NCBI GenBank assembly: GCA_037893245.1
Contig: JBAIAA010000439.1
Coordinates: forward strand, 1-64,000
DNA: 64,000 nt
Source of the DNA: Crossaster papposus
Lineage: Eukaryota > Echinodermata > Asteroidea > Velatida > Solasteridae
Direction: 5' to 3'
Shown: piece by piece, positions 22,201-34,500 of the stretch
Position numbering within the stretch: position 1 is the first letter of the stretch
How the letters are laid out: each line of letters starts with the position of its first letter
Position numbers and translations under genes: made by a program
The notes under the pieces: generated by a model
The model's database searches: none
What the model saw: the letters and a program-made list of their open reading frames with translations, nothing else
What the model was told of the DNA's origin: nothing

Positions 22201-25200
22201 GTCGATTTCGTGATCTGGGGGTAAAAAGTGCCAAAAAGTGTTTGTTAGGCTCAATAGGCGCTATAGAGCATTTGGGAGTGTTGTAAGTCCATTTCGTGAT
22301 CTGAAGGTAAATAGTGCCAAAAAGTGTTTGTTAGGCTCAATGGGCGCTATAGAGCATTTGGGAGTGTTGTAAGTCCATTTCTTGATCTGAAGGTAATTAG
22401 TGCCAAAAAGTGTTTGTTAGGCTCAATGGGCGCTATAGAGCATTTGGGAGTGTTGTAAGTCCATTTCGTGATCTGAAGGTAAATAGTGCCAAAAAGTGTT
22501 TGTTAGGCTCAATGGGCGCTATAGAGCATTTGGGAGTGTTGTAAGTCCATTTCGTGATCTGAAGGTAAATAGTGCCAAAAAGTGTTTGTTAGGCTCAATG
22601 GGCGCTATAGAGCATTTGGGAGTGTTGTAAGTCCATTTCGTGATCTGAAGGTAAATAGTGCCAAAAAGTGTTTGTTAGGCTCAATGGGCGCTATAGAGCA
22701 TTTGGGAGTGTTGTAAGTCCATTTCTTGATCTGAAGGTAATTAGTGCCAAAAAGTGTTTGTTAGGCTCAATGGGCGCTATAGAGCATTTGGGAGTGTTGT
22801 AAGTCGATTTCGTGATCTGGGGGTAAAAAGTGCCAAAAAGTGTTTGTTAGGCTCAATAGGCGCTATAGAGCATTTGGGAGTGTTGTAAGTCCATTTCGTG
22901 ATCTGAAGGTAAAAAGTGCCGAAAAGTGTTTGTTAGGCTCAATGGGCGCTATAGAGCATTTGGGAGTGTTGTAAGTCGATTTCGTGATCTGGGGGTAAAA
23001 AGTGCCAAAAAGTGTTTGTTAGGCTCAATAGGCGCTATAGAGCATTTGGGAGTGTTGTTAGTTTCGTGATCTGAAGGTAAAAAGTGCCGAAAAGTGTTTT
23101 TTAGGCTCAATGGGCGCTATAGAGCATTTGGGAGTGTTGTTAGTCCATTTCGTGATCTGAAGGTAAATAGTGCCAAAAAGTGTTTGTTAGGCTCAATGGG
23201 CGCTGTAGAGCATTTGGGATTGTTGTAAGTCCATTTCGTGATCTGAAGGTAAATATTGCCAAAAAGTGTTTGTTAGGCTCAATGGGCGCTATAGAGCATT
23301 TGGGAGTGTTGTAAGTCCATTTCGTGATCTGAAGGTAAATAGTGCCAAAAAGTGTTTGTTAGGCTCAATGGGCGCTATAGAGCATTTGGGAGTGTTGTTA
23401 AGTCAATTTCGTGATCTGAAGGTAAAAAGTGCCGAAAAGTGTTTGTTAGGCTCAATGGGCGCTATAGACCATTTGGGAGTGTTGTAAGTCCATTTCGTGA
23501 TCTGAAGGTAAAAAGTGCCGAAAAGTGTTTGTTAGGCTCAATAGGCGCTATAGAGCATTTGGGAGTGTTGTAAGTCCATTTCGTAATCTGAAGGTAAATA
23601 GTGCCAAAAAGTGTTTGTTAGGCTCAATGGGCGCTATAGAGCATTTGGGAGGGTTGTTAGTCAATTTCGTGATCTGAAGGTAAATATTGCCAAAAAGTGT
23701 TTGTTAGGCTCAATAGGCGCTATAGAGCATTTGGGAGTGTTGTAAGTCCATTTCGTGATCTGAAGGTAAAAAGTGCCGAAAAGTGTTTTTTAGGCTCAAT
23801 GGGCGCTATAGAGCATTTGGGAGTGTTGTTAGTCCATTTCGTGATCTGAAGGTAAATAGTGCCAAAAAGTGTTTGTTAGGCTCAATGGGCGCTATAGAGC
23901 ATTTGGGAGTGTTGTAAGTCCATTTCGTGATCTGAAGGTAAATAGTGCCAAAAAGTGTTTGTTAGGCTCAATAGGCGCTATAGAGCATTTGGGAGTGTTG
24001 TTAAGTCAATTTCGTGATCTGAAGGTAAAAAGTGCCGAAAAGTGTTTGTTAGGCTCAATGGGCGCTATAGAGCATTTGGGAGTGTTGTAAGTCGATTTCG
24101 TGATCTGGGGGTAAAAAGTGCCAAAAAGTGTTTGTTAGGCTCAATAGGCGCTATAGAGCATTTGGGAGTGTTGTTAGTCAATTTCGTGATCTGAAGGTAA
24201 AAAGTGCCGAAAAGTGTTTTTTAGGCTCAATGGGCGCTATAGAGCATTTGGGAGTGTTGTTAGTCCATTTCGTGATCTGAAGGTAAATAGTGCCGAAAAG
24301 TGTTTGTTAGGCTCAATGGGCGCTATAGAGCATTTGGGAGTGTTGTAAGTCCATTTCGTGATCTGAAGGTAAAAAGTGCCGAAAGGTGTTTGTTAGGCTC
24401 AATAGGCGCTATAGAGCATTTGGGAGTGTTGTAAGTCCATTTCGTGATCTGAAGGTAAATAGTGCCAAAAAGTGTTTGTTAGGCTCAATGGGCGCTATAG
24501 AGCATTTGGGAGGGTTGTTAGTCAATTTCGTGATCTGAAGGTAAATATTGCCAAAAAGTGTTTGTTAGGCTCAATAGGCGCTATAGAGCATTTGGGAGTG
24601 TTGTAAGTCCATTTCGTGATCTGAAGGTAAATAGTGCCAAAAAGTGTTTGTTAGGCTCAATGGGCGCTATAGAGCATTTGGGAGTGTTGTAAGTCCATTT
24701 CGTGATCTGAAGGTAAATAGTGCCAAAAAGTGTTTGTTAGGCTCAATGGGCGCTATAGAGCATTTGGGAGTGTTGTTAGTCCATTTCGTGATCTGAAGGT
24801 AAATAGTGCCGAAAAGTGTTTGTTAGGCTCAATGGGCGCTATAGAGCATTTGGGAGTGTTGTAAGTCCATTTCGTGATCTGAAGGTAAATATTGCCAAAA
24901 AGTGTTTGTTAGGCTCAATGGGCGCTATAGAGCATTTGGGAGTGTTGTAAGTCCATTTCGTGATCTGAAGGTAAATAGTGCCAAAAAGTGTTTGTTAGGC
25001 TCAATGGGCGCTATAGAGCATTTGGGAGTGTTGTAAGTCCATTTCTTGATCTGAAGGTAATTAGTGCCAAAAAGTGTTTGTTAGGCTCAATGGGCGCTAT
25101 AGAGCATTTGGGAGTGTTGTAAGTCCATTTCGTGATCTGAAGGTAAATAGTGCCAAAAAGTGTTTGTTAGGCTCAATGGGCGCTATAGAGCATTTGGGAG

Positions 25201-25466
25201 TGTTGTAAGTCCATTTCGTGATCTGAAGGTAAATAGTGCCAAAAAGTGTTTGTTAGGCTCAATGGGCGCTATAGAGCATTTGGGAGTGTTGTAAGTCCAT
25301 TTCGTGATCTGAAGGTAAAAAGTGCCGAAAAGTGTTTGTTAGGCTCAATGGGCGCTATAGACCATTTGGGAGTGTTGTAAGTCCATTTCGTGATCTGAAG
25401 GTAAAAAGTGCCGAAAAGTGTTTGTTAGGCTCAATAGGCGCTATAGAGCATTTGGGAGTGTTGTAA
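22201..25466 (+). repeat. 3266-bp block, copy 3
   Basis: The order returns to the 38-monomer arrangement of copy 1, with markers 4212 bp downstream of those in copy 2 (F near 23061, ttgggattgttg near 23215, gaaaggtg near 24382). It ends at about 25466. There copy 1 would restart with gtcg, but instead a gtcc unit with gatctaaagg follows, so the tandem series stops cleanly at a monomer boundary. Confidence 0.87.
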
Positions 25467-27788
25467 GTCCATTTCGTGATCTAAAGGTAAAAAGTGCCGA
25501 AAAGTGTTTGTTAGGCTCAATGGGCGCTATAGAGCATTTAGGAGTGTTGTAAGTCGATTTCGTGATCTGGGGGTTAAAAGTGCCAAAAAGTGTTTGTTAG
25601 GCTCAATAGGCGCTATAGAGCATTTGGGAGTGTTGTTAGTCAATTTCGTGATCTGAAGGTAAAAAGTGCCGAAAAGTGTTTTTTAGGCTCAATGGGCGCT
25701 ATAGAGCATTTGGGAGTGTTGTAAGTCCATTTCGTGATCTGAAGGTAAATATTGCCAAAAAGTGTTTGTTAGGCTCAATGGGCGCTATAGAGCATTTGGG
25801 AGTGTTGTAAGTCCATTTCGTGATCTGAAGGTAAATAGTGCCAAAAAGTGTTTGTTAGGCTCAATGGGCGCTATAGAGCATTTGGGAGTGTTGTAAGTCC
25901 ATTTCGTGATCTGAAGGTAAAAAGTGTCGAAAAGTGTTTGTTAGGCTCAATAGGCGCTATAGAGCATTTGGGAGTGTTGTTAAGTCAATTTCGTGATCTG
26001 AAGGTAAAAAGTGCCAAAAAGTGTTTGTTAGGCTCAATAGGCGCTATAGAGCATTTGGGAGTGTTGTTAGTTTCGTGATCTGAAGGTAAAAAGTGCCGAA
26101 AAGTGTTTTTTAGGCTCAATGGGCGCTATAGAGCATTTGGGAGTGTTGTTAGTCCATTTCGTGATCTGAAGGTAAATAGTGCCAAAAAGTGTTTGTTAGG
26201 CTCAATGGGCGCTGTAGAGCATATGGGAGTGTTGTAAGTCCATTTCGTGATCTGAAGGTAAATATTGCCAAAAAGTGTTTGTTAGGCTCAATGGGCGCTA
26301 TAGAGCATTTGGGAGGGTTGTTAGTCAATTTCGTGATCTGAAGGTAAATATTGCCAAAAAGTGTTTGTTAGGCTCAATAGGCGCTATAGAGCATTTGGGA
26401 GTGTTGTAAGTCCATTTCGTGATCTGAAGGTAAATAGTGCCAAAAAGTGTTTGTTAGGCTCAATGGGCGCTATAGAGCATTTGGGAGTGTTGTAAGTCCA
26501 TTTCGTGATCTGAAGGTAAATAGTGCCAAAAAGTGTTTGTTAGGCTCAATGGGCGCTATAGAGCATTTGGGAGTGTTGTTAGTCCATTTCGTGATCTGAA
26601 GGTAAATAGTGCCGAAAAGTGTTTGTTAGGCTCAATGGGCGCTATAGAGCATTTGGGAGTGTTGTAAGTCCATTTCGTGATCTGAAGGTAAATATTGCCA
26701 AAAAGTGTTTGTTAGGCTCAATGGGCGCTATAGAGCATTTGGGAGTGTTGTAAGTCCATTTCGTGATCTGAAGGTAAATAGTGCCAAAAAGTGTTTGTTA
26801 GGCTCAATGGGCGCTATAGAGCATTTGGGAGTGTTGTAAGTCCATTTCTTGATCTGAAGGTAATTAGTGCCAAAAAGTGTTTGTTAGGCTCAATGGGCGC
26901 TATAGAGCATTTGGGAGTGTTGTAAGTCCATTTCGTGATCTGAAGGTAAATAGTGCCAAAAAGTGTTTGTTAGGCTCAATGGGCGCTATAGAGCATTTGG
27001 GAGTGTTGTAAGTCCATTTCGTGATCTGAAGGTAAATAGTGCCAAAAAGTGTTTGTTAGGCTCAATGGGCGCTATAGAGCATTTGGGAGTGTTGTAAGTC
27101 CATTTCGTGATCTGAAGGTAAATAGTGCCAAAAAGTGTTTGTTAGGCTCAATAAGCGCTATAGAGCATTTGGGAGTGTTGTAAGTCCATTTCGTGATCTG
27201 AAGGTAAATAGTGCCAAAAAGTGTTTGTTAGGCTCAATGGGCGCTATAGAGCATTTGGGAGTGTTGTAAGTCCATTTCGTGATCTGAAGGTAAAAAGTGC
27301 CGAAAAGTGTTTGTTAGGCTCAATGGGCGCTATAGACCATTTGGGAGTGTTGTAAGTCCATTTCGTGATCTGAAGGTAAAAAGTGCCGAAAAGTGTTTGT
27401 TAGGCTCAACAGGCGCTATAGAGCATTTGGGAGTGTTGTAAGTCCATTTCGTGATCTGAAGGTAAAAAGTGCCGAAAAGTGTTTGTTAGGCTCAATGGGC
27501 GCTATAGAGCATTTAGGAGTGTTGTAAGTCGATTTCGTGATCTGGGGGTTAAAAGTGCCAAAAAGTGTTTGTTAGGCTCAATAGGCGCTATAGAGCATTT
27601 GGGAGTGTTGTTAGTCAATTTCGTGATCTGAAGGTAAAAAGTGCCGAAAAGTGTTTTTTAGGCTCAATGGGCGCTATAGAGCATTTGGGAGTGTTGTAAG
27701 TCCATTTCGTGATCTGAAGGTAAATATTGCCAAAAAGTGTTTGTTAGGCTCAATGGGCGCTATAGAGCATTTGGGAGTGTTGTAAGTC
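25467..27788 (+). repeat. Array segment shared with 30448-32425
   Basis: After a J-like, tttagg, Gt, T and B series, positions 25811-27788 match 30448-32425 at an offset of 4637 bp. Shared rare markers include ataagcgc (near 27151 and 31788) and caacagg (near 27410 and 32047). A private change is catatggg near 26222. The match stops where 27786 has gtcaat and 32423 has gtcc. Confidence 0.82.
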
Positions 27789-29535
27789 AATTTCGTGATC
27801 TGAAGGTAAATATTGCCAAAAAGTGTTTGTTAGGCTCAATAGGCGCTATAGAGCATTTGGGAGTGTTGTTAAGTCAATTTCGTGATCTAAGGGTAAAAAG
27901 TGCCGAAAAGTGTTTGTTAGGCTCAATGGGCGCTATAGAGCATTTGGGAGTGTTGTAAGTCGATTTCGTGATCTGGGGGTAAAAAGTGCCAAAAAGTGTT
28001 TGTTAGGCTCAATAGGCGCTATAGAGCATTTGGGAGTGTTGTAAGTCCATTTCGTGATCTGAAGGTAAAAAGTGCCGAAAAGTGTTTGTTAGGCTCAATG
28101 GGCGCTATAGAGCATTTGGGAGTGTTGTAAGTCGATTTCGTGATCTGGGGGTAAAAAGTGCCAAAAAGTGTTTGTTAGGCTCAATAGGCGCTATAGAGCA
28201 TTTGGGAGTGTTGTTAGTTTCGTGATCTGAAGGTAAAAAGTGCCGAAAAGTGTTTTTTAGGCTCAATGGGCGCTATAGAGCATTTGGGAGTGTTGTTAGT
28301 CCATTTCGTGATCTGAAGGTAAATAGTGCCAAAAAGTGTTTGTTAGGCTCAATGGGCGCTGTAGAGCATTTGGGAGTGTTGTAAGTCCATTTCGTGATCT
28401 GAAGGTAAATATTGCCAAAAAGTGTTTGTTAGGCTCAATGGGCGCTATAGAGCATTTGGGAGTGTTGTAAGTCCATTTCGTGATCTGAAGGTAAATAGTG
28501 CCAAAAAGTGTTTGTTAGGCTCAATGGGCGCTATAGAGCATTTAGGAGTGTTGTTAAGTCAATTTCGTGATCTGAAGGTAAAAAGTGCCGAAAAGTGTTT
28601 GTTAGGCTCAATGGGCGCTATAGACCATTTGGGAGTGTTGTAAGTCCATTTCGTGATCTGAAGGTAAAAAGTGCCGAAAAGTGTTTGTTAGGCTCAATAG
28701 GCGCTATAGAGCATTTGGGAGTGTTGTAAGTCCATTTCGTAATCTGAAGGTAAATAGTGCCAAAAAGTGTTTGTTAGGCTCAATGGGCGCTATAGAGCAT
28801 TTGGGAGGGTTGTTAGTCAATTTCGTGATCTGAAGGTAAATATTGCCAAAAAGTGTTTGTTAGGCTCAATAGGCGCTATAGAGCATTTGGGAGTGTTGTA
28901 AGTCCATTTCGTGATCTGAAGGTAAAAAATGTCGAAAAGTGTTTGTTAGGCTCAATAGGCGCTATAGAGCATTTGGGAGTGTTGTTAGTCAATTTCGTAA
29001 TCTGAAGGTAAAAAGTGCCGAAAAGTGTTTTTTAGGCTCAATGGGCGCTATAGAGCATTTGGGAGTGTTGTTAGTCCATTTCGTGATCTCAAGGTAAATA
29101 GTGCCAAAAAGTGCTTGTTAGGCTCAATGGGCGCTATAGAGCATTTGGGAGTGTTGTAAGTCCATTTCGTGATCTGAAGGTAAATAGTGCCAAAAAGTGT
29201 TTGTTAGGCTCAATGGGCGCTATAGAGCATTTGGGAGGGTTGTTAGTCAATTTCGTGATCTGAAGGTAAAAAGTGTCGAAAAGTGTTTGTTAGGCTCAAT
29301 AGGCGCTATAGAGCATTTGGGAGTGTTGTTAAGTCAATTTCGTGATCTGAAGGTAAAAAGTGCCGAAAAGTGTTTGTTAGGCTCAATGGGCGCTATAGAG
29401 CATTTGGGAGTGTTGTAAGTCCATTTCGTGATCTGAAGGTAAAAAGTGTCGAAAAGTGTTTGTTAGGCTCAATAGGCGCTATAGAGCATTTGGGAGTGTT
29501 GTTAAGTCAATTTCGTGATCTGAAGGTAAAAAGTG
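27735..29535 (+). repeat. 1.8-kb segment repeated at 34435-36235
   Basis: Rare and common markers line up at an offset of 6700 bp, including F (28217 and 34917) and gatctcaagg with gtgcttg (near 29090 and 35790). A tttagg copy near 28543 matches 35243. The left edge is a B/S difference. The right edge is gccaaaaag here against gccgaaaag there. The copy at 34435 carries a private caatgtgcgc. Confidence 0.82.
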
Positions 29536-31599
29536 CCAAAAAGTGTTTGTTAGGCTCAATAGGCGCTATAGAGCATTTGGGAGTGTTGTTAGTTTCGTGA
29601 TCTGAAGGTAAAAAGTGCCGAAAAGTGTTTTTTAGGCTCAATGGGCGCTATAGAGCATTTGGGAGTGTTGTTAGTCTATTTCGTGATCTGAAGGTAAATA
29701 GTGCCAAAAAGTGTTTGTTAGGCTCAATGGGCGCTGTAGAGCATTTGGGAGTGTTGTAAGTCCATTTCGTGATCTGAAGGTAAATATTGCCAAAAAGTGT
29801 TTGTTAGGCTCAATGGGCGCTATAGAGCATTTGGGAGGGTTGTTAGTCAATTTCGTGATCTGAAGGTAAATATTGCCAAAAAGTGTTTGTTAGGCTCAAT
29901 AGGCGCTATAGAGCATTTGGGAGTGTTGTAAGTCCATTTCGTGATCTGAAGGTAAATAGTGCCAAAAAGTGTTTGTTAGGCTCAATGGGCGCTATAGAGC
30001 ATTTGGGAGTGTTGTAAGTCCATTTCGTGATCTGAAGGTAAATAGTGCCAAAAAGTGTTTGTTAGGCTCAATGGGCGCTATAGAGCATTTGGGAGTGTTG
30101 TTAGTCCATTTCGTGATCTGAAGGTAAATAGTGCCGAAAAGTGTTTGTTAGGCTCAATGGGCGCTATAGAGCATTTGGGAGTGTTGTAAGTCCATTTCGT
30201 GATCTGAAGGTAAATATTGCCAAAAAGTGTTTGTTAGGCTCAATGGGCGCTATAGAGCATTTGGGAGTGTTGTAAGTCCATTTCGTGATCTGAAGGTAAA
30301 TAGTGCCAAAAAGTGTTTGTTAGGCTCAATGGGCGCTATAGAGCATTTGGGAGTGTTGTAAGTCCATTTCTTGATCTGAAGGTAATTAGTGCCAAAAAGT
30401 GTTTGTTAGGCTCAATGGGCGCTATAGAGCATTTGGGAGTGTTGTAAGTCCATTTCGTGATCTGAAGGTAAATAGTGCCAAAAAGTGTTTGTTAGGCTCA
30501 ATGGGCGCTATAGAGCATTTGGGAGTGTTGTAAGTCCATTTCGTGATCTGAAGGTAAAAAGTGTCGAAAAGTGTTTGTTAGGCTCAATAGGCGCTATAGA
30601 GCATTTGGGAGTGTTGTTAAGTCAATTTCGTGATCTGAAGGTAAAAAGTGCCAAAAAGTGTTTGTTAGGCTCAATAGGCGCTATAGAGCATTTGGGAGTG
30701 TTGTTAGTTTCGTGATCTGAAGGTAAAAAGTGCCGAAAAGTTTTTTTTAGGCTCAATGGGCGCTATAGAGCATTTGGGAGTGTTGTTAGTCCATTTCGTG
30801 ATCTGAAGGTAAATAGTGCCAAAAAGTGTTTGTTAGGCTCAATGGGCGCTGTAGAGCATTTGGGAGTGTTGTAAGTCCATTTCGTGATCTGAAGGTAAAT
30901 ATTGCCAAAAAGTGTTTGTTAGGCTCAATGGGCGCTATAGAGCATTTGGGAGGGTTGTTAGTCAATTTCGTGATCTGAAGGTAAATATTGCCAAAAAGTG
31001 TTTGTTAGGCTCAATAGGCGCTATAGAGCATTTGGGAGTGTTGTAAGTCCATTTCGTGATCTGAAGGTAAATAGTGCCAAAAAGTGTTTGTTAGGCTCAA
31101 TGGGCGCTATAGAGCATTTGGGAGTGTTGTAAGTCCATTTCGTGATCTGAAGGTAAATAGTGCCAAAAAGTGTTTGTTAGGCTCAATGGGCGCTATAGAG
31201 CATTTGGGAGTGTTGTTAGTCCATTTCGTGATCTGAAGGTAAATAGTGCCGAAAAGTGTTTGTTAGGCTCAATGGGCGCTATAGAGCATTTGGGAGTGTT
31301 GTAAGTCCATTTCGTGATCTGAAGGTAAATATTGCCAAAAAGTGTTTGTTAGGCTCAATGGGCGCTATAGAGCATTTGGGAGTGTTGTAAGTCCATTTCG
31401 TGATCTGAAGGTAAATAGTGCCAAAAAGTGTTTGTTAGGCTCAATGGGCGCTATAGAGCATTTGGGAGTGTTGTAAGTCCATTTCTTGATCTGAAGGTAA
31501 TTAGTGCCAAAAAGTGTTTGTTAGGCTCAATGGGCGCTATAGAGCATTTGGGAGTGTTGTAAGTCCATTTCGTGATCTGAAGGTAAATAGTGCCAAAAA
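29370..31599 (+). repeat. Two tandem 1115-bp (13-monomer) units
   Basis: Units 29370-30484 and 30485-31599 share F (29592 and 30707), the ctgtagagc copy, the gaggg copy and the C monomer (30366 and 31481 within atttcttgat), all 1115 bp apart. Thirteen 86-bp units minus four plus one give 1115. The unit boundary falls inside a monomer, where an E-type left part in one copy corresponds to an S-type left part in the other. The first unit has gtctatttc near 29672 and the second gttttttttagg near 30739. Confidence 0.85.
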
Positions 31600-34500
31600 G
31601 TGTTTGTTAGGCTCAATGGGCGCTATAGAGCATTTGGGAGTGTTGTAAGTCCATTTCGTGATCTGAAGGTAAATAGTGCCAAAAAGTGTTTGTTAGGCTC
31701 AATGGGCGCTATAGAGCATTTGGGAGTGTTGTAAGTCCATTTCGTGATCTGAAGGTAAATAGTGCCAAAAAGTGTTTGTTAGGCTCAATAAGCGCTATAG
31801 AGCATTTGGGAGTGTTGTAAGTCCATTTCGTGATCTGAAGGTAAATAGTGCCAAAAAGTGTTTGTTAGGCTCAATGGGCGCTATAGAGCATTTGGGAGTG
31901 TTGTAAGTCCATTTCGTGATCTGAAGGTAAAAAGTGCCGAAAAGTGTTTGTTAGGCTCAATGGGCGCTATAGACCATTTGGGAGTGTTGTAAGTCCATTT
32001 CGTGATCTGAAGGTAAAAAGTGCCGAAAAGTGTTTGTTAGGCTCAACAGGCGCTATAGAGCATTTGGGAGTGTTGTAAGTCCATTTCGTGATCTGAAGGT
32101 AAAAAGTGCCGAAAAGTGTTTGTTAGGCTCAATGGGCGCTATAGAGCATTTAGGAGTGTTGTAAGTCGATTTCGTGATCTGGGGGTTAAAAGTGCCAAAA
32201 AGTGTTTGTTAGGCTCAATAGGCGCTATAGAGCATTTGGGAGTGTTGTTAGTCAATTTCGTGATCTGAAGGTAAAAAGTGCCGAAAAGTGTTTTTTAGGC
32301 TCAATGGGCGCTATAGAGCATTTGGGAGTGTTGTAAGTCCATTTCGTGATCTGAAGGTAAATATTGCCAAAAAGTGTTTGTTAGGCTCAATGGGCGCTAT
32401 AGAGCATTTGGGAGTGTTGTAAGTCCATTTCGTGATCTGAAGGTAAATAGTGCCAAAAAGTGTTTGTTAGGCTCAATGGGCGCTATAGAGCATTTGGGAG
32501 TGTTGTAAGTCCATTTCGTGATCTGAAGGTAAACAGTGTCGAAAAGTGTTTGTTAGGCTCAATAGGCGCTATAGAGCATTTGGGAGTGTTGTTAAGTCAA
32601 TTTCGTGATCTGAAGGTAAAAAGTGCCGAAAAGTGTTTGTTAGGCTCAATGGGCGCTATAGACCATTTGGGAGTGTTGTAAGTCCATTTCGTGATCTGAA
32701 GGTAAATAGTGCCAAAAAGTGTTTGTTAGGCTCAATGGGCGCTATAGAGCATTTGGGAGTGTTGTAAGTCAATTTCGTGATCTGAAGGTAAATATTGCCA
32801 AAAAGTGTTTGTTAGGCTCAATAGGCGCTATAGAGCATTTGGGAGTGTTGTTAAGTCAATTTCGTGATCTAAGGGTAAAAAGTGCCGAAAAGTGTTTGTT
32901 AGGCTCAATGGGCGCTATAGAGCATTTGGGAGTGTTGTAAGTCGATTTCGTGATCTGGGGGTAAAAAGTGCCAAAAAGTGTTTGTTAGGCTCAATAGGCG
33001 CTATAGAGCATTTGGGAGTGTTGTAAGTCCATTTCGTGATCTGAAGGTAAAAAGTGCCGAAAAGTGTTTGTTAGGCTCAATGGGCGCTATAGAGCATTTG
33101 GGAGTGTTGTAAGTCGATTTCGTGATCTGGGGGTAAAAAGTGCCAAAAAGTGTTTGTTAGGCTCAATAGGCGCTATAGAGCATTTGGGAGTGTTGTTAGT
33201 TTCGTGATCTGAAGGTAAAAAGTGCCGAAAAGTGTTTTTTAGGCTCAATGGGCGCTATAGAGCATTTGGGAGTGTTGTTAGTCCATTTCGTGATCTGAAG
33301 GTAAATAGTGCCAAAAAGTGTTTGTTAGGCTCAATGGGCGCTGTAGAGCATTTGGGAGTGTTGTAAGTCCATTTCGTGATCTGAAGGTAAATATTGCCAA
33401 AAAGTGTTTGTTAGGCTCAATGGGCGCTATAGAGCATTTGGGAGTGTTGTAAGTCCATTTCGTGATCTGAAGGTAAATAGTGCCAAAAAGTGTTTGTTAG
33501 GCTCAATGGGCGCTATAGAGCATTTGGGAGTGTTGTAAGTCCATTTCGTGATCTGAAGGTAAATAGTGCCAAAAAGTGTTTGTTAGGCTCAATGGGCGCT
33601 ATAGAGCATTTGGGAGTGTTGTAAGTCCATTTCGTGATCTGAAGGTAAAAAGTGCCGAAAAGTGTTTGTTAGGCTCAATGGGCGCTATAGACCATTTGGG
33701 AGTGTTGTAAGTCCATTTCGTGATCTGAAGGTAAAAAGTGCCGAAAAGTGTTTGTTAGGCTCAATAGGCGCTATAGAGCATTTGGGAGTGTTGTAAGTCC
33801 ATTTCGTGATCTGAAGGTAAAAAGTGCCAAAAAGTGTTTGTTAGGCTCAATGGGCGCTATAGAGCATTTAGGAGTGTTGTAAGTCGATTTCGTGATCTGG
33901 GGGTTAAAAGTGCCAAAAAGTGTTTGTTAGGCTCAATAGGCGCTATAGAGCATTTGGGAGTGTTGTTAGTCAATTTCGTGATCTGAAGGTAAAAAGTGCC
34001 GAAAAGTGTTTTTTAGGCTCAATGGGCGCTATAGAGCATTTGGGAGTGTTGTAAGTCCATTTCGTGATCTGAAGGTAAATATTGCCAAAAAGTGTTTGTT
34101 AGGCTCAATGGGCGCTATAGAGCATTTGGGAGTGTTGTAAGTCCATTTCGTGATCTGAAGGTAAATAGTGCCAAAAAGTGTTTGTTAGGCTCAATGGGCG
34201 CTATAGAGCATTTGGGAGTGTTGTAAGTCCATTTCGTGATCTGAAGGTAAAAAGTGTCGAAAAGTGTTTGTTAGGCTCAATAGGCGCTATAGAGCATTTG
34301 GGAGTGTTGTTAAGTCAATTTCGTGATCTGAAGGTAAAAAGTGCCGAAAAGTGTTTGTTAGGCTCAATGGGCGCTATAGACCATTTGGGAGTGTTGTAAG
34401 TCCATTTCGTGATCTGAAGGTAAATAGTGCCAAAAAGTGTTTGTTAGGCTCAATGTGCGCTATAGAGCATTTGGGAGTGTTGTAAGTCAATTTCGTGATC

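Noticed and set aside
14723-25466. Calling the three near-identical blocks an assembly error
   Set aside because: The middle copy has its own 946-bp insertion and the copies have private substitutions, so they are at least partly distinct. A copy-number error remains possible and is noted in the finding.
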